Source: Symploca sp. SIO1C2 (GTDB taxonomy: Bacteria; Cyanobacteriota; Cyanobacteriia; Cyanobacteriales; Coleofasciculaceae). From it: a DNA stretch of 64,000 nt. The position numbers and the translations under genes were made by a program. The stretch lies in NCBI GenBank assembly GCA_010672925.1, contig JAAHFP010000021.1, positions 47,952 to 111,951 of the forward strand. The letters run 5' to 3'. This document shows, piece after piece, positions 9,376 through 17,800 of the stretch (positions are counted from its first letter, which is position 1; each line of letters begins with the position of its first letter). The notes under the pieces were generated by a model. It had not been told where the DNA came from, made no database searches, and saw only the letters and a list, made by a program, of their open reading frames with translations.

Positions 9376-10866
9376 CTAATTCCTAAAGCCTTTTGGTAAA
9401 GCAATGAACACCCGTTCTCCCGGCTCTAATCCTTCTAAAATCTCAATTTGGTCTTGAATGGTTGAGCCAATGGTGACTGACTTAAACTGGGGCTGGTTAT
9501 CCTCATTAGGAATCATAACACCAGTTTGACCACCTTCGGTAACAACCGCACCAATGGGAATCAGCAGAGCGTTACTAACCTTTTCTCCCAAAAAAGTGAG
9601 GTCAACTTTCATACCTGAAAGCAATTCTTGTTGAGCTTCCGGTGAAAGGGCTACTTGCACTTCAAAAGAAATCACTCCACTGTTGTCTTCAACTGCCGCT
9701 GATGGTATCCGCTTGACATTACCCTGAAAAACTTGATCAGGAAACGCATCAGCGATAATCTCCACAGATTGCCCTGGTTTAATTTGCCCTACATCTACCT
9801 CTGTTACTTTAGCAACAACTTTCAGTCCCTGAGATATCTCAACAATGGCACTGGAATTTCCCTCTTGTGTTGCGGCAGCTTCTGTCGTTGGAGTCACGAA
9901 AGCTCCTTCTACAGCATATTCCTGGCTCACAATTCCCGAAAATGGTGCTTTAATTACCGTTTCTTCTAACTGAACTTGCACTATTCGCACTTGAGCTTGA
10001 GCAGCTTCAACGGCAGCTTGTTGCTGGGTAATTTCTTCTCTTCTCGTACCATTGCGTAGCTGTTGTAGGGCAAATGCTGCCTCTTGCACCGAAGCTTGGA
10101 GTTGTTCAATTGCTGGAGAGTCGCTGTTTTTGGTATTTTGTATTTGCTCTAGGCGTTGCTGAGCCTCAGTCAAAGTTGCTTGAGCATTACGAGCCTCTGT
10201 TGTTACCTGATCAAATTGATCCTGGGAAATAGCTCCTTGCTCAGACAAAGAGCGATTGCGCTTGACCCTTCCTTGAGCCAAATTTAGCTGGGAGCGAGCA
10301 ATTTCCACTTGGGCTTTAGCTTGTTCAATTTCTTTGGGATTACCGGCGAGAGCCTCATTAAGACGTGCTTGAGCTTGAGTTAGACGTGCTTCGGCTTGGT
10401 TAATTTCTTCCGTGCGATTGCCAGCTTGAGCTTGAGCCAGACGTGCTTGAGTTTGTTTAAGCTCAGCTTGAGCTCTTAACAACTGTGCTTGCAGCTGCTC
10501 ACTCTCCATCCGTGCCAACTCTTGTCCCTGCTCTATTCTGTCTCCTTGCTCCACATAAAGCTTTTCCAAAATACCAGCAGTTTTGGGAGAGAGGTTAACA
10601 TTTTTAATTGCTTCTACTTCACCACTACTAGCAATCCGCAGGGTGAAGTCTTGGGTCTCCACTGGCACAGTAAGTTCATCAAGGTTAATTTTGCTTGGTC
10701 TTGCCGCCATGATGAAGTAACCTGCACCAATCACCACCAAGATTCCAGCGGTAATTAGCCCGATCAGCCAAGAAAAAGGTCGCTTCACTTTACCAATTTT
10801 GGGGATTTCCATGACCAAGGTATTCGGTAGTGCCAATCTCTCTATTTCTATCTTAGTGGAGGCCAC
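9376..10866 (-). CDS. MacA/HlyD-type efflux periplasmic adaptor
   Basis: 496 residues. A single N-terminal membrane helix (about 34-54, WLIGLITAGILVVIGAGYF) is followed by a split biotinyl-lipoyl domain (about 75-110 and 305-325), a long Gln/Ala-rich coiled-coil hairpin (about 110-300), beta-barrel and membrane-proximal domains. This is the membrane-fusion subunit of a tripartite ABC or RND exporter, bridging the inner-membrane pump to an outer-membrane channel. The upstream-most start is GTG at 10866; ATG at residue 19 (10812) is an alternative and would keep the membrane helix. The start lies about 10 bp from a MITE end (10878), so its native promoter may have been displaced. The likely partner permease is at 3722-4945. 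Confidence 0.85.
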   Translation of the reverse strand: MASTKIEIERLALPNTLVMEIPKIGKVKRPFSWLIGLITAGILVVIGAGYFIMAARPSKINLDELTVPVETQDFTLRIASSGEVEAIKNVNLSPKTAGILEKLYVEQGDRIEQGQELARMESEQLQAQLLRAQAELKQTQARLAQAQAGNRTEEINQAEARLTQAQARLNEALAGNPKEIEQAKAQVEIARSQLNLAQGRVKRNRSLSEQGAISQDQFDQVTTEARNAQATLTEAQQRLEQIQNTKNSDSPAIEQLQASVQEAAFALQQLRNGTRREEITQQQAAVEAAQAQVRIVQVQLEETVIKAPFSGIVSQEYAVEGAFVTPTTEAAATQEGNSSAIVEISQGLKVVAKVTEVDVGQIKPGQSVEIIADAFPDQVFQGNVKRIPSAAVEDNSGVISFEVQVALSPEAQQELLSGMKVDLTFLGEKVSNALLIPIGAVVTEGGQTGVMIPNEDNQPQFKSVTIGSTIQDQIEILEGLEPGERVFIALPKGFRN

Positions 10867-10877
10867 ACAGAGGTCAT

Positions 10878-11353
10878 TGGTGTCAACTTAACCTGAAAAG
10901 CGCTTGAATCTGGGGGAGCTGAGGGAGTTGAGGGAGTTGAGGAAGCTGAGGGAGTTGAGGAAGCTGAGGGAGCTGAGGGGGCTGAGGGGGCTGGGGGAGC
11001 TGAGGGGGCTGAGGGGGCTGGGGGAGCTGAGGGAGCTGAGGGAGTTGAGGAAGCTGAGGGGGCTGGGGGAGCTTGAGAATGCTCCTGTCGCTGACTCTTT
11101 CTTCTGTTAATCAGGTAGGGTAAGGCGGGTGAACGAAATTTTGGGTGGGATTTCTTGAGCTTTGTATCCAAAAATTATCAGTTCTCCCTTCTTCCTCCGC
11201 TCCTCCGCTCCTCTGCTCCTCTGCTCCTCTGCTCCTCTGCTCCTCCACTCCCCACCCTTTTTTTCGCTCACCCGGGTAAGGCTACCGGCTCAGTTGAAGT
11301 AGAACTTCTCTGGCACTATTAATTGGCAATGGTTGTGACTTAAGTTGACACCA
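10878..11353. mobile_element. TGGTGTCAACTTAA-ended element, copy 1, with 9-bp minisatellite
   Basis: Terminal inverted repeats TGGTGTCAACTTAA and TTAAGTTGACACCA. Inside, 10911-11072 is a minisatellite of 9-bp units (GAGGGAGCT and variants). A shorter copy with the same ends, the same CTGTTAATCAGGTAG motif and the same minisatellite is at 48749-48948. The extra length here comes partly from a second element at 11127-11273. Confidence 0.8.
11127..11273. mobile_element. Nested 147-bp element with 9-bp target duplication
   Basis: Ends GGGTGAACGAAA and TTTCGCTCACCC are near-perfect inverse repeats, and GGGTAAGGC stands on both sides (11118-11126 and 11274-11282). The sister element at 48749-48948 lacks the insert. 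It carries its own octamer array (CTCCTCTG, about 11198-11250). It is non-coding and must have been moved by a transposase elsewhere. Confidence 0.85.
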
Positions 11354-11816
11354 ATATACATCGGCGCACCCCTACAATCAAAAATGCTAATCAGATAAAA
11401 TAAATACTGTTTGAAGGCAACGATCGCTCTTTTTCCCTATTCCCTTGAGCGAGAAAAGCGATCGCCTACTGTAATAACGGTATGATTTACGGCAGACTCT
11501 CTTGACTTCTCTGAGTCAGGAAGGGTAGTGAGATACTTTGGCAAGATATCTAGTGTAGCTTGATTGGGAATAGGGAATGGGAAGTTGTACAATCCTTGGT
11601 GGAATCTAGTAATACCCTCAATAGTAGGTTGGGTTGTGGTTTTTCTCTAGTAGTTTAGGCATTTCTACTGATTTGATTCTATGCTTTTAATATCTGTGGC
11701 ATATTCTTTATCTAGTGAGCTACTGCCTATTTTCTGGCTTTTGACAACTGGTTTGTGATTTTTGCTCAGGAGATTCAAAAGACGTTTGGCTGTAAGGAGG
11801 ACTAAGGGAGCAGGGA
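11354..11816. other. Upstream region of the olefin synthase gene
   Basis: 460 bp with HIP1-related sites near 11420-11465 and a GGGAATAGGGAATGGGAAG heptad remnant near 11565. A purine-rich AAGGAGGACTAAGGGAGCAG lies just before the ATG at 11817 and probably contains the ribosome site. No clear promoter boxes were found. Confidence 0.45.
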
Positions 11817-14800
11817 ATGACCGATAGTTTTGATTACTTGAACGGGTACAAGCACCAATTTTCGACTTTAGTAGACCTGCTGCGTTACCGATCACTACAC
11901 CAACCTGACCGCATTGCTTATACTTTTTTGCCGGATGGGGAAACATCAGGCATAAGCTTAACTTATCAAGAATTAGATCAAAAAGCACGAGGGATTGCCG
12001 CTGTACTTCAGCAGCAAGGGTCTACTGGTGAGCGAGCGTTGCTGCTCTATCCACCAGGTTTGGAGTTCGTTACTGCCTTCTTTGGCTGTTTGTATGCAGG
12101 AGTTATTGCCGTCCCGGTATACCCACCCAAACGTAACTATCACAGTAATCGATTACAAGGAATTGTCACTGATGCCCAAGCAACAATTGTCCTCACAACT
12201 ACATCGATTCTGAGCAATTTTGATCAAACATTACCAGAAAATCTCACATTAGCCACGTTGTGCTGCATTGTTACGGACGAGATTGACAGTAACCAAGGTA
12301 ATGATTGGCAACCTTTGTCAATAGAAACTGAGACTTTGGCATTCCTGCAATACACTTCCGGTTCCACAGGAACACCAAAAGGGGTGATGGTTTCTCATGG
12401 GAACCTGCTGCACAATTTATCTTTGATCCACAGGTGTTTTGAGCATACACCCAACAGTCGGGGTGTCATTTGGCTGCCATTATACCACGATATGGGGTTA
12501 ATTGGTGGGGTGCTACAGCCAATTTACGGTGGTTTTCCTGTGACCTTAATGCCTCCGGTAGCTTTTCTCCAAAAACCTATACGCTGGCTGCAAGCAATTT
12601 CCCGCGACAAAGCAACTACCAGTGGTGGACCTAATTTTGCCTATGAATTTTGTGTTAATAAAATCAAGCCAGAACAACTAGCAGAACTTGACTTGAGCAG
12701 TTGGGAAGTCGCTTTTACTGGTGCTGAACCTATCCGTATGCAAACACTAGAGCGGTTTGCTCAAACTTTTGCTGATTGTGGTTTTCGTAAACAGGCATTT
12801 TACCCCTGCTATGGTATGGCAGAAACTACCTTATTAGTATCTGGAGGGCTAAAAGCTAAAGCGCCAATTATTCAATTTGTTGATAGCAATGAACTATTAC
12901 AAAATAGAGTTGTTTCTACCATTGATACTCATAGAGATTCCCAGGAAATTGTCGGTTGCGGTAGTAGTTGCTTGGATCAAAAAGTAGCCATTGTCAACCC
13001 TGAATCTTTAACTGAGTGTAACAACACAGAAGTTGGAGAGATTTGGGTTTCTGGAGAAAGTGTCGCCCAGGGTTATTGGAGGCGGATAGAGCAAACCGAG
13101 CAAACCTTTCGGGCTCGTTTAGCAGATACCGGAGAAGGGCCTTTTCTGCGCACGGGAGATCTGGGATTTGTACTGGATGGTGAGCTGTTTGTTACGGGGC
13201 GCATCAAGGATGTGATGATTATCCGGGGACAAAACCATTATCCCCAGGATATTGAGCTGACGGTTCAAAAGAGCCACCCGGCACTGCGATTTGATTGTGG
13301 TGCAGCATTTACTGTAGAGTTCCAAGGTTCAGAACGACTAGTAATTGCCCAAGAGGTTGAGCGGCGTTATCTGCGGAAGTTAAAAGTAGATGAAGTAATT
13401 GGAGCTATTCGTCAAGAAATAGTTCAAGAACATGCTCTACAACCTTTTGCCATTCTGCTACTTAAGACCAACAGTATCCCCAAAACCTCCAGTGGTAAGA
13501 TTCAACGCTATGCCTGTAGAGCTGGTTTTAGAGAAAATAGTTTAGATGTAGTCGGAGAATGGAGAGAAGTTCAACAAACAACCACCAACCACCAACCACC
13601 AACCACCAACCACCAACCAACAACCACCAACCAACAACCAACAACAACTATTCAAACCTGGTTAATCAAACAAATAGCTGAACAGTTGGGTTTAGAACCT
13701 CAGGAAATCGATATTCGGGAACCTTTTGCCCGCTATGGCTTAGATTCGGTGGCAGCGGTAAGGCTTTCAGGAGAGCTAGAAGAATGGTTAGGACGGAAGT
13801 TGGCTCCCACTTTAGCCTATGATTACCCTACTATTGAAGCTCTGGCTCGTCATCTAAGTAAGGAAGCTCTTGTAGAACCAACTAACTCTATTGAAAGAGG
13901 ACAACAAAATACTAACAGGGCTAAGACTTCTGATGAATTGATTGCCATTGTTGGTATCGGCTGCCGTTTGCCGGGAGCTAAAAACCTACAAGCCTTCTGG
14001 CAGCTTTTGCGCAATGGAGTGGATGCGATTACAGAAGTACCTGCCAATCGCTGGTACCAAGAAGCTAAACAACCAATCCCCAAGTGGGGTGGTTTTCTCG
14101 AACAAGTAGATCAGTTCGACCCCCAGTTTTTCGGGATTACTCCCAGAGAGGCTCAGAGTATGGATCCCCAGCAGCGGCTGCTAATGGAGGTTAGCTGGGA
14201 AGCGTTAGAAAATGCAGGAATTGCTCCTGAGAAGTTGGCTGGTAGTAGAACAGGGGTATTTATTGGTATTAGCAACTATGATTATTCCCGGCTACAGTTC
14301 CCCGATGACCCCTATTCTGGTACAGGTAATGCCCTAAGTATTGCCGCTAACCGCCTGTCCTATCTCCTAGATTTACGGGGACCTAGTTGGTCTGTAGATA
14401 CAGCTTGCTCCTCATCTTTAGTGGCAGTTCACCAAGCGACACAGAGTCTGCAACAGGGAGAATGCCATTTAGCCCTGGCAGGTGGGGTCAATCTGATGTT
14501 GTCCCCTGAGTTGAGCATAACCTTTGCCCAAGCAGGTATGATGGCAGCAGATGGTCGCTGTAAGACTTTTAGTGACAATGCTGATGGTTATGTACGGGGA
14601 GAAGGCTGTGGTATAGTCGTCCTTAAGCGTCTTTCTGATGCCCTCAGAGAAGGAGACAATGTACTAGCTCTGATCAAAGGCACAGCAGTAAATCAGGATG
14701 GTCGCAGCAATGGACTTACTGCTCCCAATGGACCAGCCCAGCAAGCTGTAATCACTCAAGCTTTAGAAAATGCTGGAGTAAAACCGGCAGAAGTTAGTTA

Positions 14801-17800
14801 TTGTGAGGCTCATGGCACCGGTACATCCCTCGGAGACCCCATTGAGGTCAATTCCCTCAAAGAGGTATTAATGAAGGGACGTACTCTAGAGCAACCTTGT
14901 TGGCTTGGTTCCGTCAAAACTAATATCGGTCATTTAGAAGCCGCTGCGGGGATTGCCGGTTTAATCAAAGTAGTGCTTTCTCTACAACATGCAAAAATTC
15001 CCCCTCACTTACATTTACAGCAGCTAAACCCCCATATTGACCTCGAAAATACCCCCTTAGCTATTCCTACTAAGCTCCAAGAATGGCAAATTAGTCAAAA
15101 ACGCCGCATCGCTGGTGTAAGTTCTTTTGGTTTTGGAGGTACTAATGCCCATATAATCCTGGAGGAAGTTACCGCACCAGTAGTTAGTGCAGCAGAAATT
15201 GAACGTCCGAAACACCTATTGACCCTTTCTGCTAAAAGTGAGCAAGCTTTGGCAGAACTAGCACAAGCTTATACAACTGAACTGCAAGACACTACCGCCT
15301 CCTTAGCAGATATTTGCTTTACTGCCAATACAGCCCGGACGCATTTTGAGTATCGCCTTGCCATCATTGCGGAATCTACCGCGCAATTGCAAGAGCAGTT
15401 GACTAATTTTGCTACAAGGAAAAAAACTAGGCAACTATTGACGGGAGAAGTTCATAATACAAAATACCCAAAACTAGCTTTTCTTTTCACTGGTCAGGGT
15501 TCTCAGTATCTAGGCATGGGAAGAAAACTCTACGAAACCCAGCCTACCTTCCGCCAAGCAATCGACCATTGTGCTGAAATTCTACATCCCTATCTCGAAA
15601 AACCTTTACTAGAAATTCTCTATCCCCAGATAGAAGATAAACAGAATGGAAATAGCTATAGATTACCCGTTCTTCTAGACCAAACTACTTATACTCAACC
15701 AGCCTTATTTGCTCTAGAATATGCTCTCGCCCAGTTATGGCGGTCTTGGGGTGTAGAACCAACAGTAGTCCTGGGTCACAGTGTTGGAGAATATGTTGCT
15801 GCCTGTGTCGCTGGGGTATTTAGCTTAGAAGATGGTTTGAAACTGATTGCCGAAAGAGCGCGTTTAATGCAAGCTCTACCGAAGACTGGCGAGATGGTGG
15901 TGGTGTTTGCCTCGGAAGCAGTTACCCGTGCTGTGATTCAACCCTACGCCAATATTTGTGCAATCGCAGCAATTAACTCTCCAGAGAATATAGTTATTTC
16001 TGGAGAAGAGCAAGCGATCGCGGCTGTTGTTGCGGCACTGGAAGCCAAAGGGGTTAAAACCAAGAAATTGCAAGTTTCTCACGCCTTCCACTCCCCCTTG
16101 ATGGAGCCAATGCTCAAGGATTTTGAACAGGTTGCCTCAGAAGTTACCTATTCATCTCCACAAATAGATTTGATTTCTAATCTCACAGGAGAACTAGCAA
16201 CTACAGAAATCACTACTCCAGAATATTGGTGTCGTCATGTGCGGGAGTCGGTGAAATTTGCCGCCAGCATGGAAACCCTCCGAAGCCAAGGTTATGAGAT
16301 ATTGGTGGAAATCGGTCCTAAACCAACATTATTGGGAATGGCTCGTGATTGCTTATCAGATGTAGAAACACGAAATGTTGCCTTTTTACCCAGTCTGCGT
16401 CAAGGAAAGTCGGATTGGCAACAAATACTCCGGAGTCTGACAACTCTCTACTTACGGGGAATACGAGTAAATTGGTCAGGCTTTGACCAAGATTATCCCC
16501 GTCGTCGAGTACTGTTGCCAACCTACCCTTTCCAACGACAACGGTATTGGGTGGAGAACAACCAAGAGAGCCATTTTCCATTCCCAGACAACCAACTACC
16601 AACAACAAATTGGCTTTATGAAGTAGAGTGGCAACCCCAAACACTTCAAAGTAAGGAGTATTTGCTTGCTCCCCCAACAAGTACTGCTGAGCAGAATGGT
16701 ACAGGTGTTTTATCTCAACAGGCTGTAAATGCAGCTCCCAAGGAACAAAAAATCTCATCAGGCAGTTGGTTAATCCTAGCTGATACCCAAGGGATTGGTC
16801 AGCAGTTGGCAAAGATACTGACAGCCAAGGGAGAAACATGTACCATCGTCTTCCCAGGCAAAGAGTATCAGCAGTTACCGGAACAAGAGTTCCGCCTTAA
16901 CCCAGCTCATCCTGCTGACTTTCAAAGCCTACTGGAGGCAGTGCAAGCCCCTCAGCATCCTTTACGGGGAGTAGTGCATTTGTGGAGCTTGGATCAAGTA
17001 AAGACTCAAGACTTGACAGAAACTAGTTTAAATGATTCTATCCAACAAGGATGTAGCACTACTCTGCACTTAGTCCAAGCTTTAGTCAAGACAAAGTTTG
17101 TTCAACCTCCTGCTCTTTGGTTAGTAACGCGAGGAGTCCAGCCAGTCGGGAAAGAACCTAAAGTTCTAGGAGTGAGTGCTTCTCCTTTATGGGGAATGGG
17201 AAAAGTTATTGCCTTAGAACACCCAGAACTCAACTGTGTTCGGATAGACTTAGACCCGGGCGCAACTAGCAACGAGGTACAAGAATTATTTGAGGAAATC
17301 TGGTCACAGAAACAAGAAGTCGGAAACCTCAAAATATTAGAAGATCAAGTAGCTTTCCGTAACGGTATACGTCAAGTAGCGAGACTGATACACCGTTGTC
17401 AAGATCGAGATACTTTAGCTAAAGATATCCCGTCTTTCCGTGAAGATGGTACTTACCTGATTACCGGTGGCTTAGGTGGTTTAGGTTTACTGGTGTCTAA
17501 ATGGATGGTAGAACAGGGAGCACGGCATCTACTATTAGTAGGACGTAGCAATCCAAAAGAAGCGGCGAAGGAACAGATAAAAGAGCTAGAACAAGGAGGC
17601 GCTGAGGTAGTAGTTGCCCAAGCGGATGTATCTGAGGCAGAGCAAGTGGCTAAAGTTCTTGCACAAATAGAACAATCCCTACCACCCTTACGAGGAGTTA
17701 TCCATGCTGCCGGAATTATAGATGATGGCATCTTGTTGCAACAAACTTGGGAGCGCTTTCGCCGAGTTATGGCTCCCAAAGTACAAGGAGCTTGGCATCT

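Noticed and set aside
10848..11171. Open frames on both strands over the GAGGGAGCT minisatellite (Ala-Pro-Ser or Leu-Arg-Glu repeats)
   Set aside because: Pure 9-bp repeat translated in phase. It lies inside a MITE-like element and lacks a ribosome site.
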